Shown piece by piece: positions 34,476-45,913 of a stretch of DNA of 64,000 nt. Position 1 is the first letter of the stretch; each line of letters begins with the position of its first letter. The notes under the pieces are model-generated. The model was not told the origin of the DNA, ran no database searches, and saw nothing but the letters and a program-made list of their open reading frames with translations. The translations under genes were made by a program, and so were the position numbers. Source of the stretch: Sipunculus nudus (lineage: Eukaryota; Annelida; Sipuncula; Golfingiida; Sipunculidae); the NCBI GenBank assembly GCA_026874595.1, contig CM049314.1:8612729-8676728 (forward strand), read 5' to 3'.

Positions 34476-35424
34476 TATGAAAATGATTCGAATCTTCCGA
34501 GTAATTCAAGAAATGGAATTTTCATCATAGATTAAAAAAAAATATTACTTTTAGAATTAAAATATACAGTGACTTTAAATGGATCAGCAGAATGTTTCTA
34601 TACGAAATATATTGAAAAATCAGTAGCAAACAAGAATACGGCACCGCATGTAAAATCTGTATATTCACCATCGGCTGTAGTGACATGTTCTACCATTTAT
34701 ATCTACAAGCGGGTTTCCCCTCTCACACTATTTCCATTCATACAATATATTCGTGATTGTATAAAAAAAAACAAAGATTAAACAGAAGTAAATGACCGGG
34801 CTATACGCATTCAAGGATGAAGGTTTTCCAGAAACATGACATGGGGGCGAGAAGATGGGCTATTCAATATTGAGGTACATGTATCAGACATTATAAAAAA
34901 TGTCAGTAAGTACCTGCTAAATTTGAACTTTTATAAAGATTTCATAGTGTTATAAATTACATATTTTGATTTTCTGAATTATTTTTATGAACAACATAGA
35001 TTCCAGGGCAATTCAGCTCCGTCAAAGGTATGACCGGTAATACCGATTTTTCCCAACAGACGTCACCACTAGTCCTCACCATGAATAATCTCATTCATTT
35101 TAATCTCGTAATAAGTGTTGTTATTGTTCAATGTTTATTGTTATTGTTTAATTGATTGCATATAATTGTTATATTTTATATGAACATTTAGACTATACAA
35201 TTTTATACAGTAAATCTGTGACTACTTGAGTATTTCCTCTGTGGTGTGCTTGATCTCCTATTATCGCCCAAAGGAGCGCCATGTCCGGGAGAGAGTTCTT
35301 CCCACAGTTCATTTCTGATAAACCATCTATTTATGGCCGCATCCCGAGTTCAGAAAAAAAGTCGAGATTTTCGATTTTGAGTTTGTTTTTAAGGCCGCGG
35401 CGATAAAAACAGGATTTACGGTAA

Positions 35425-36350
35425 TTGCAATAATTTGCAAAAAAAACTTAAAAACCAGCACAGGCTGATGCAGAAACAAATAAATATATTAATACACTTA
35501 ACAATAACACCAATGGTATATCACTGGGAGACCTGGCTTCCAAGTGAAAATAAATGCAATATTGATTAGGTTTAAATATTGGGAAAATTGTCCCTGCTGA
35601 GTTTTTCTCAATGACTAATAATCCAGCTCCTTTGGTCCTCTCTTAACTATATATATTAACAACAGCTTTGCTGTTTTCTGAATGCCAAATCTGTTGCATA
35701 GTTTAGGCTACTGATGAAGCCACTGAAGATTGTAGAGTCACCATCAAGTCCATGAAGCCATCAGGCAAGTCAGATGTTGAAGCACCTAGCATTCAAGCAA
35801 GTTGCTGGATCAGCATTCCTGCCTCTCTGTATTGGGGGAAATGGGGTTGCTACATTGAGAAAAGCCATGACTGCTACTAGGTATTCCGGGCTTATCAGTA
35901 TCAGCCATTCCTCATCATCTCAATCTGTTCAATTTGACATACTGTGGTTTACTTCATATTTGTGGGGTTAAAATTTCAAGATTTTCACATTATCATTATT
36001 CGAGAGGGTTCAATTTTTCACGATCAGCCAATATTGTAAACCACACAGAGTATATATTGAATTAGTTTTGATAAATAATCATTAAGGCAGCATCGAACAA
36101 GTGGAAATTCTTGTTTATTATCGGAAGACTATTTGAAAGATCTGATATCACATTGGCCGCAAAACAAAATATTCATTGGGGATAGACAATGGACAATGAC
36201 CAGTTCTACTTCATCTCGGTTGTCTTGGATGAACTTTCTGTAGTAGGTTCTGTTGGAGAGGTAGAACTATGCAGGTCAGGATATCATTAGGTAGCTAAGG
36301 ACGAATTGATCCTGACTGGTTTTTCTGCCTGAAGAACTTATTTACTTGAA
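35425..36350. other. No gene seen
   Basis: A plus-strand open stretch at about 35700-35880 was inspected and has no recognised domain. No clear repeat boundary. Confidence 0.4.
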
Positions 36351-36767
36351 TTACATGGTTGATGACAGGGGTGTAAGGTCTTGCCCTAGCATGTTCACAA
36401 CAGGAACAAAGCAGCCATAGGTGACAAGGCTGTCATCATCCTTCTCTAGTTCTTTCCTCATCTTGTCCATATTCTTTGCATTGTCTGTAACAACAGACTG
36501 CACCTTACAACCGTAGTTTGTCTCTGCATATGTCTTGGACTTCAGAAGCAATGCTTTACAGGCTGCTGCTGTCTTGTATGTGGTACTAGTGTCATCAGCC
36601 TCTACAAAGTAGCCCTTTTTCTGACAGACGACTGATGTGGCAATTACTGGATCATTCAGGACTGATGAACAAGTGACCACAGTTATCCACCAAATCACAG
36701 AGGTACGGATTAAGTAAGGGGTGGATCTCCTGACAAAGCAGCCCTCCAAACTGGTGCTTGGGTACAA
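36351..36767 (-). pseudogene. hAT-type transposase fragment (DUF659-like region)
   Basis: A 138-codon frame contains SSVLNDPVIATS, then YGCKVQSVVTDNAKNMDKMR and LVTYGC, ending NMLGQDLTP. This order (xWS...N.PVIA, GCKV...VTDNA.NM.KMR, YGC.AH.LNLL..D) is typical of the DUF659/RNase-H-like core of hAT-family and ZBED-like transposases. The part before SSVLNDP does not fit the family, the expected Ala-His after YGC is lost (YGCFVPVVNML), and no BED finger or C-terminal dimerisation domain follows. It is read as a decayed internal fragment. The catalytic set cannot be complete in this length. Confidence 0.8.
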
Positions 36768-36779
36768 GTTTAAGATATC

Positions 36780-37230
36780 AAAGATCTATGGACATGCACA
36801 ATATAAGCGGAAACAATATTCATTACATCAAACCACTCTTGAGATAAATGTAGGATGTATTCTACAAAAACATGATAATAGGTGGCGCCACCCTTCATGA
36901 CTATGAGAAAGCTATCTAAGACAGATATGAAAAATTTCAGGCCGAAACAATGAACTACTGCTGAGATAGGATTGATTTTTACCCAAAGCAAGTGCACAGA
37001 TGGACGTCACGCAAATACAATTAAAGATGGTGCAACCAGTATTGAGAATAAGCTGAAGGTATCCCAGATCTATGAACACAATTTCAGCCCAAAACATTGA
37101 GCAACATCTGAGATATATGCTATTATCACAAGAAAAAGACGCGCAGATGGTCACAATGTGAAAAGGACTGTTGGTGGAACCACCAATCTTTGTTAGGAAC
37201 AAGTTCACATGTGACCCAATAATTAAGCCC
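36780..37230. repeat. Degenerate R1-like palindrome repeat
   Basis: Carries GGTGGCGCCACC at 36881-36892 and weaker GGTGCAACC and GGTGGAACCACC units about 140-150 bp apart, with 'agatggacgtcacgcaaatac' type text like the R1 front units. It lies next to the hAT fragment. Confidence 0.6.
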
Positions 37231-37563
37231 AGTTACAGAAAGATTTGGTCTAAGTATCTCAGCGGAATTTTTCACAGATGAATGGAGCAGCACCAGAACC
37301 TAAGTGAAAACATAGTGTCCACAAAACTCTGTTTTGGTGGCTACAATCATTCATTGTTTGCTCATTGTTATTCATTATTTACACAGTGAATTAAGACTGA
37401 AAATTCACAGAATTGAATAAATAAAATAAAATAAAACTGACCAACTGTGAACAGTAGAACACTGACAGTATTCCTCATTCATTAAGACTGAGACACATCA
37501 GTTTCATCATGTTTTGCATAGGCAGGTTTGATCTGCTCACAACAGTCAGTAAATTTTCAAACA

Positions 37564-37566
<3 letters not shown>

Positions 37567-37605
<39 letters not shown>
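37567..37605. repeat. (TA)n microsatellite
   Basis: About 19 TA dinucleotides without interruption. Confidence 0.95.
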
Positions 37606-37607
<2 letters not shown>

Positions 37608-38026
37608 ATCTTCTTAACCCAACCAATTTAATTTGAAATCTTTATTTAAGTGTAATTTAATTTAAAGTATAATTATTCAGCTTATGATTACCCCTACTGT
37701 ACAAAACAGCCCTGGAGTGCATGTACTCTAAGATGATCTTTATTACTTTATCAACTAAAAGACTGTACAAACCATTTTCCACAAAACATTCCACCCCTTG
37801 AACTGTATGGACTCAAGTTGAGTTCATCTCTGGACAACTTTAGACAAGCTCCAAGCACAACTCACATCCCCTTGGTTTTGCGGACTCAAGCCAAGTTCAT
37901 CTTAATTTCTCAACTAAAGACTACCCCAGTAAGCTGCACAGTCAAAATCACACCCCTGGAAATTGGGAAAGCACCCTAGTTGGTTTGTCAGACATCCAGA
38001 GGTTTTGCTTGCACTCCCTTTATATA

Positions 38027-39110
38027 ATAACTAGGGACCCATGGGTCTCGACGCTCAACTGAATCTGTCTATTCATAAGAATTTTTTTAAAGAAATTTTT
38101 CAGTATAACAGTCCTGTGACTTTAATCAATGACCTTGTGAAAAAAAATCTTAGAACTTATTATCCTTGAACTTGCAGCATTTAGATTATTGTACCAATCT
38201 TTTAAAAAAGTGACCCTGACCTCTGACCAGGTAACCTCAAAATCTACAGATTTCCTAACTTTGGGCAAGTAAGCCATGTGTAAAGTTTGGGATGTAAAGT
38301 TTGATTAACAGTGCATCCACAATCTTTTTAAAGATGTGGCTCCTGTGACCTTCAACTATGATCTCTTGACACTGAAAATCAAAATGAATTTACTTAAGTG
38401 GTGGGTCATTATTAAACCAAGTTTGAAGAAAATCTGTCTATCCAAAGCAGAATTATCATCCATAAACTAATTTGTGAATGGATGGGCCCTGTGACCTTGA
38501 CCTTTGACCCTATGACCCAAAATTGACCAGAATCTTTGGCAGGTTAGCAATATTTTGAAGATGAAAGGTTTGCAATGAAAAGTTTGGCTTCAAATGCATA
38601 TGCATTCTTTTAAAAGAAATGGGTCCTGTGACTTTGACCAATTGACCCCAAAATCAACATGGTTCTTACTTTAGGGGTGAGACATATATAAGTTAAGTTT
38701 GAAACCAATATGTCAAACTAAACTGGAGTTATCATCTGAAAACTAATTTATGAACAGATGGCCGCTGTGACCTTGACCTTTGATCTTGTGACCCCAAATT
38801 CCTTTATGCTCTCCCCTAACTGGCAAGTCAGCTAAATGTGCAAAATTGAAAGTTTGAAATGAAAAGCTTGGCTTAAAATGCAACCATAATCTTTTTAAAT
38901 AAGTGAGTACTGTGACCATGACCTTTGACCTTGTAACCCCAAAATCATAAATGTTCTTGCTTTAGTGGTGGGCCATATGTAAGTCATGTACGTCAATCCA
39001 ACCTCGAGTTATCATCTGGAAACAAATTGTTTGGATAGACAGATGGACAAACAGACAGACAGATGGGGTGATTACTATAGGGCATCCACTTGTGATCAGT
39101 AAACACACTA
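38027..39110 (+). mobile_element. Non-autonomous repeat, GGGACCCATGGGTC family (copy 3)
   Basis: It starts ACTAGGGACCCATGGGTCTC with CTCAACTGA just inside. Internal diverged units of roughly 280 bp carry GTGACCTTGACCTTTGACC-like text (TGACCTTTGACC exact at 38498-38509 and 38919-38930). The tail has GACAGACAGATGG and ACTATAGGGC at about 39055-39090. The terminal CAGCTGAGC of other copies is missing, so the right end may be truncated. Confidence 0.65.
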
Positions 39111-39206
39111 GGTTTTGGGACATAAGATGTAATTACAGCTAATAAACTGACATGATTGTTGTCATTTTATAGTAGAAAAATAGAAAAATATTCGTTAAAA
39201 TATAAA

Positions 39207-41600
39207 GCAAGGGACCCATGGGTCACATCGCTCAGCTGAATTTTGGAAAATATTAGTAACTGCAAAATATTTTTATTTCTTTTGGTTTTTCATGTATATT
39301 ATCATTAGAAAAGCTATGAGAAAATGGCCCTGCTAAAATGAATCTCTGTAAATTATAGAATAATGGACATGGCCTACAGTAAGTGTTATATAAAAGTAAC
39401 ATTTTATAAACAAATAATGTGTGAAGGTAATTAAGCTTTCAAAAGTTAAATATATGGCAATATGAGTTAAAAATTAATCCCACAAAGTTTGACCAATATT
39501 CCTAATTTTAATACTAAGTTAACATTGTTATTCACACCTAGGTCCTGCCAACTTTAAGAGATATGAATGAAATGCTCCAAAGTATTTACATCTTCTTAAA
39601 TCTTGTCAGTTAGCACTTACATTAGATCCTAATATTTTATCACATTTGAATATTAGGATTAAATTCCTGAAATTCTTTTTCTTAGAAAAAATCAAAATTG
39701 TCCAAGTCTCATCAAAAAGAATTTATTTAACATTAAAATTATAAGATTCATCTTGTTATTAGTCCTGTGTATTGAAGTGGTGGGTGGGGGGGATGGGTCT
39801 CTGTTGTTACTGCTTATTGCTGAAAAAAATGTTGATTTTAAGATTCATCTAGTTCATAGTACAGGTCTGTCAACAGAATGGGGGGGGGGGGGGGGGGGGT
39901 AGAGAAAAAGGCTCCTTGTGGTATGGTATTAACTGCAGACAGCCTGATCAAGCTCAACTCAGTGGAGAGAGGGCTTGCCCTAGTGATGGGATTGCATAAC
40001 ATAAATGCCAACAGCCTGGGGAGTATAGAGAGTTCACTGAGTGAACTACAGTGACCAAAGTGGACTGTTTGACAATGTAAGGGAATACAACAAGAGCCTC
40101 CAAAAAAAATTCAATAACAAGCCTAATTTTGCAGCTTTTATTTTCAAATTTCAGATTTTAACAGATTAAATCCTTATGTGCACATGCTGTGAAAATTAAA
40201 TCCAAAGTACTTACAGTACAAAACGTGCCGTGGCCAAAGTTGGGCAAAATTTAAGGTACAAAATTTTTTATTTTTGCTAATATTTTAAACAAGGGACCCA
40301 TGGGTCACGGCGCTCAGCTGATCGTGATTGGACTATAAATGTTTCTCCACTGTGATACTATATCGAGTCGATAAAGCTTATGAATATCATGGACATGTTG
40401 GGCTATTATAAAGGAATGTAATGTAATATGTGAGTAAATGATAAATGAAATTACCTGACTGATGGATTAATAGAGTAAAATATAGTGGTTTATTTTTTAT
40501 TTATTTAGGAGGGGTTGAAAATTGTGATATATTTGAGCAAATATGAATGCAATGCCAGCAGTAATAAGCAGTAGTAGAATGATGATAAGGCTATTTGTTG
40601 AAGGATCTAAAAGTGTATGGTAGTCTGCAAGCTTTCAATCTGACAGATATGATGTTATGATTAACAATGCTGATGAAGTGATTTATGAATTTGTGACTGT
40701 ATGACACAATATCTCTTTAGTCTTGACAAGGTACATTATTGTGACGCCCACTATGTTTACATATTACACAATATTGACATAATTTGTGGCATGTACATAG
40801 GTACCTATGGACGAATAGTTAAATACAAATATTAAAGTATGAATATATCTGATTCATCTTGTTCTTGCTTACTAAGGCTGACTTTGGGATGGGGTTCGGA
40901 GAAGGGAAAAGTGAGGGCAGCACGAAGGTGGATGTAAAAAATATTCTACTGTAATGTTTTTCATTTATATAAGAATATGAGAAGCTAAGAGGAAAGGGGC
41001 CCTCCTGCTTGGTTATAGTAAAGTTCTAAATATATGATTGCAAACTAATACTCTGACAAGACTGTCATGAAGAAAAACAGTAAAAGTTTTGAGATACTGT
41101 AATGCATATGAAAATTTACAGATAGACAGGGAAGTGGACAGAATGGACTAATACCTTTATTTCACATTAAAGGGAATAATGCATTTAAGTTTATATAAAA
41201 TCCTATTTTTTTTAAGTATATCCACTTTTTCCATTAAGAAGTTTTTATCTGAATCATTTTTTTTATTTACAGGTTTTATAAATTTTTAATAAAAAAACCT
41301 GAAAATATAACTTAAAATATTAGAATTGTTGCAAAAGTTGCAATCATTATATATACAGAGTAAAAAACTGAAACTATAAGTTAAAATATTAGAATTGTTG
41401 CAAAAGTTGCAATCATCATATATCCAGAGTGTAGCTCATATTGGGTCATATTATACATACACATATATTTTATTATTTTTAAATCATAAATGTTTAAACT
41501 GAATTTAAAAGAAAACTAGATATTTTTAGTATCCCCAGACAATTAATCCCCCCCCCCTTTAAGATTAGGCCCCCCATCTTCAGCAACAATTAATATCAGA
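39207..41600 (+). mobile_element. Composite of nested repeat fragments (copies 4 and 5 of the CCCATGGG family)
   Basis: Two further 5' ends are present: GCAAGGGACCCATGGGTCAC near 39210 and ACAAGGGACCCATGGGTCAC near 40290, each followed by CGCTCAGCTGA. The second interrupts a block (40080-40289) that recurs near 44640 and 47070 (TTTTGCAGCTTTTATTTTC). A 20-base G tract is at 39880-39899. Right ends could not be assigned; the array at 41640-43290 may belong to one of them. Confidence 0.5.
39880..39899 (+). repeat. Poly-G tract (20)
   Basis: Uninterrupted run of 20 G inside a repeat fragment. Confidence 0.95.
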
Positions 41601-41639
41601 CCACACTCATAGAAAAGGTCATTCTCATAGAAAAGGTCA

Positions 41640-43290
41640 TGATCCAAATTTCAATATACATCATCCCCTAACCCATGTCTATGTATATGCAAGAAATCTG
41701 TCCATTAGTTTTTGACTTATAATGCTCACAGTACTGATAAATGGCAATGATGGGGTATTAAACAGCACAAAACAAGTAAAAGAATAACAGGTGGCGCCAC
41801 CTGTTTCCGGTACATGACAATACTTTCCAAGATCTTCGAACATGTTGATTTTTGGACCAATGCATGCATCCCTTATTGAGATATTAATGATTTTGTGTAA
41901 TTTTTCACCATATATGGCAATATTCAAGGTCAAGGCCACTCTAATAGGAAAGGTCATGACCCCAATTTATATATATACATTATCCCATAACCCATGTCTA
42001 TGTATATGCATAATATGAAAGAAATCTGTCCATTAGTTTTTGACTTATAATGCTCACAGGTTATAAATGTACTGTTAAGTGGCAATGATGGGGTATTAAA
42101 CGGCACGAAAACAAGTAAAAGAATAACAGGTGGCACCACCTGTTTCCCGTACATGACAACACTATCAAAGATCTTCGTTCAAGTTGATTTTTGGACCAAT
42201 CAATGCATCCCTTATTGAGAAATTAATGATTTTGTGTGATTTTCACCATATATGGCAATATTCAAGGTCAAGGCCACTCATTGAAAAGGTCATGACCCCT
42301 ATTCAAATAAACGTTATCCTATAACCCATATCCATGTATATGCATAATATGAAAGAAATTTGTCCATTAGTTTTTGACTTATAATGCTCACAGTACTGAT
42401 AAATGGCAATGATGGGGTATTAAACGGCACAAAACAAGTAAAAGAATAACAGGTGGTGCCACCTGTTTCCGGTACATGACAATACTTTCCAAGATCTTCG
42501 AACATGTTGATTTTTGGACCAATGCATGCATCCCTTATTGAGATATTAATGATTTTGTGTAATTTTTCACCATATATGGCAATATTCAAGGTCAAGGCCA
42601 CTCCAATAGGAAAGGTCATGACCCCAATTTATATATACATCATCCCATAACCCATATATATGTATATGCATAATATAAAAGAAATCTGTCCATTAGTTTT
42701 TGACTTATAATGCTCACAGGTTATAAATGTACTGTTAAGTGGCAATGATGGGGTATTAAACGGCACGAAAACAAGTAAAAGAATAACAGGTGGCGCCACC
42801 TGTTTCTGGTACATGACATTACTATCCAAGATCTTCGGTCAAGTTGATTTTTGGACCAATGCATGCATCCCTTATTGAGAAATTAATGATTTTGTGTGAT
42901 TTTCACCATATATGGCAATATTCAAGGTCAAGGCCACTCTCATAGGAAAGGTCATGACCCCAATTTAAATAAACATCATCCCATAACCCATATCTATGTA
43001 TTTGCATAATATGAAAGAAATCTGTCCATTAGTTTTTGACTTATAATGCTCACAGTACTGTCAAGTAGCAATGATGGGGATATTAAACGGCATGAAAACA
43101 AGTAAAGAATAATAGGTGGCGCCACCAGTTTCTGGAACATGACAACCCTATCCATGATCTTTGATCAACTTGATTTTGGGATCAATCCATGCAAGTTTTC
43201 TTGAGATATTTAAAAATTTGTGTGATTTTCCCCAAAATTGAACCTATTCAAGGTCAAGGTCACTCTCCTAGTTGAGGTCATGACCTCATT
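41640..43290 (+). repeat. Tandem array of about 330-bp units with alternating A-B order
   Basis: Five units, each with GGTGGCGCCACC or a one-base variant (41790, 42129, 42452, 42789, 43115; spacing 339, 323, 337, 326), a CCATATATGGCAATATTCAAGG-type block and TCAAGGTCAAGG. Units 1 and 3 share one version (GTACTGATAAATGGC) and units 2 and 4 another (GGTTATAAATGTACTG), so a two-unit block of about 660 bp was duplicated. Unit 5 is more diverged. The matching short peptides encoded on the minus strand are by-products. Confidence 0.9.
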
Positions 43291-43390
43291 TTAAATAGGC
43301 GTCGTCCTCTCACCCATATCAATACATATACCAAGTTTGGTAAAGATCCGTGAAATATTTTTTGAGTTATTGTGTCCAAAAGAAATCTCT

Positions 43391-43408
43391 GCGGCGGCGG
43401 CGGCGGCG
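43391..43408 (+). repeat. (GCG)6 tract at the end of the tandem array element
   Basis: A GCGGCG run followed by CGACCGTGCCTAAACCATAG forms the likely 3' end of the element carrying the 330-bp array. Confidence 0.7.
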
Positions 43409-43928
43409 CGACCGTGCCTAAACCATAGTATCTCCAGACTATGTCTGGCGATACAATAATGCCACAACATGGAATCTACAAGAATATTCCGTTGAGTCAC
43501 TATTAAAAAGTTTTGCACATTGGAGTTTTCAGTACATGCTTAATTTTATTCACCAAAATAAAATAAAAGATTCAGTAAATTTGATAAAATAAAACATCTT
43601 TTCAAATAAAGTATGAATTCACACTGTTGGTTGAATGAGGGACAAACAATATCATTGTGCTAATTACTATCCCAGTTTTAATTTATTTCTGGAATTAATA
43701 GTCAATTTCACACCTGGTGAAGTTTTTACTCTTCTGAAGTAAGGAATTACTTATCTGATGAACATCCACACTTTCATAGCAATACACCACTTTGTGGACA
43801 CAATTAAATGTACACTTTAATCATTGTAACCCTGGTGGTACAATACAAAATCTAAAATGTAGCATAGCCTAGAATAAAATGAATCAAATACAGAAAATAA
43901 TAACATTCATCTAGTTTAAGCACCATTT

Positions 43929-43944
43929 GGGGGGGGGGGGGGGG
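43929..43944 (+). repeat. Poly-G tract (16)
   Basis: Uninterrupted run of 16 G, followed by a GC-rich stretch that resembles other G-tract repeats in the window. Confidence 0.9.
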
Positions 43945-44099
43945 AGTGCAGGGCAGAGGGGAAGCCTGCTGGTAGTGGCCAAGCTGAGCCAAGGCAAGCT
44001 GCCTGGGGTGGGTTACATAATGCAAGTGAAGGCTGTACTACTAGGTAGGTTAGATGTAAACAACACTTGAAATGGTGTATGAAAACATGAATAAAAGCT

Positions 44100-44870
44100 A
44101 TTCTTTCCAACCAATACCTTTGAAATTTCAGATTTTAAAAGATTAAATCCTTATGTATATATGCTTTGAAAATTAAATCAACAGTGCTTACAGGGAAAAA
44201 ATGTGCCATTGTCAAAGTTGGACAAAATTTTAAGATATTGATTTTTTATTTATGCTAATAACTTGAAAAATCTGCAAAATTCAGATCTAATTTTGGGTAA
44301 ACAATTGAATCTTGATTAAATTAAGTTATATTCCTGAAAAAAAAAAGTATCTAGCTTCAGCAATTCTCATGTTAGGTGAGTAAAATATATATTTCCTGAT
44401 TATTTAAAAATTACATTAAATTTTATATTGAAGGCAACATTTGTTACTTGAAGTGTAACAATGTTTTTTTTATGGAAAATGGAGGTTTTTCCTTAATATC
44501 TCGAAGGAACGAAGACCTAATGACCCAATTTTTGGTATGGTAGGAGATTTTGGGAACATCTAACATTATGCCAACAGCCTGGGGAGCATAGAGATGTGCA
44601 TTGAATGACCTACAGTCATCAAAGTGGACTGCTTGACAATGTAAGGGATTACAACCAGAGCCTCCAAAAAAAATTCAATAACTAGCCTAATTTTGCAGCT
44701 TTTATTTTCAAATTTAAGATTTTAACAGATTAAATCCTTATGTGTACATGCTGTGAAAATTAAATCCACAGTATTTACAGGAAAAAAAAACGTGCCATTG
44801 TGCAATGTAGGGACACTTTGGTGATATCCCACAGGTGTCCCCTCAAGACAGGTTCTGCTGTACATGTATA
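44100..44870 (+). repeat. Fragments of the interspersed repeat seen at 40080 and 47070
   Basis: Blocks with TTTCAGATTTTAAAAGATT, GTGCCATTGTCAAAGTTGG and GGGTAAACAATTGAATCTTG recur at 44110-44330, 44640-44800, 40080-40270 and 47070-47330. The right part ends in ACAGGTTCTGCTGTACATGT. No coding capacity. Confidence 0.6.
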
Positions 44871-45913
44871 TTAAATACAAGTTGATCAAGTGTAAACTAG
44901 TGAAGTGATGAGTTATACCCACAAACCAATCAATACCCTCTGGAAAACAAAACATCTGTGCAAAATATTCTGTGCAATTTATGGTTGAAGTTTTACTTGC
45001 ACATGGAAATTTATTGATCAATTTTCATTAATTTTTTAAATGTGTTAAACTATTTTATGTTGAACTTTAGCCTATATACATGATTAATGTCCGGTCTGGA
45101 CCTGCACTGCTGCAGTGATCAACGGCCTATTTATATACTTTGTACAGTACCGACTGGAACTGACATTATATAACTGGTTAACTATTTTTACATATTACAT
45201 TTACAGATTTAATTAACTGTTTTGGCAAACAAATATGATCATGATGTAATAGTAGTAATACAATAGTCAATACCCAATAGTGGTAGTACAACAATAGTCA
45301 ATATTGACAAGAATCACCTATAGTCCGTTCCAGTACCCCTGTCCACCTGTTTTTTCGCGATTATTTATTTGTGAACCGAAGAACGCCAAAACTGTTTGAC
45401 CTTAGGGAAGAAAGAGGAAAAAGCATAGTTAACTATTATGGAAATAATAGCCTACCTTATGTAATTTTCCTGTAAACAATTTAAAACCATTTTATGAGTA
45501 ACTAGTCTATTCTTTAGTGACATCTTGCCACTAATCTGTTAAATGGGCATATCAGGGGATAGTGATGACGTCATAATAGACGTGACGTACTAAAGAGGCA
45601 CCAACATTCACGGAACCAATAATCAATAGCTGCCGACCCCTGTTTACAGCGAGACTTGTATTCTCCATATGCACGCGCTTCTCTGTTACGTGACATTACT
45701 TTTTATCCATATCCAAGACCAAGGATGATAAACAATGGCCGCATATTAGGGACGCCATGAACCACGGATATATTTGAGACATGTCAACCAGGCCGTAAAG
45801 TAAATAATATTTATATCGTCAGTAGGTAAGGTACCAAAACTTACGCTTTTGCCTCTTTATGCCAATGGTGCAAATTTTGTTTGCCAAATTTGTCTTATGT
45901 AGAGATAATCGCA

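Larger units (their letters stand above)
33122..35424. mobile_element. DNA element E1 with ACCGTAAATC terminal inverted repeats
   Basis: The left end is ACCGTAAATCTTGTTTTTAT (from 33123) and the right end, read inverted, is ACCGTAAATCCTGTTTTTAT (to 35422). GGCCGC and ATTTATRGCCGCA blocks follow inward on both sides. TA dinucleotides flank both ends, as in Tc1/mariner-type insertions. The 2.3-kb interior is CpG-rich compared with its surroundings and has no transposase frame, so it is non-autonomous or decayed. Inside are an exact 84-bp direct duplication and a TAGGGACAA...TTGTCCCTA hairpin (33404-33431). Confidence 0.8.

Noticed and set aside
35700-35880. Plus-strand open stretch beginning ATDEATEDC
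   Set aside because: About 60 codons, possible acceptor but no donor or recognisable domain; chance cannot be excluded.
41679-42829. Near-identical peptides of 66-101 codons on the minus strand
   Set aside because: By-products of the tandem array; they include its palindrome and have no start or splice context in common.
41640-43290. Regular direct repeats that might suggest a CRISPR array
   Set aside because: Units are about 330 bp without unique spacers, in a eukaryotic genome.
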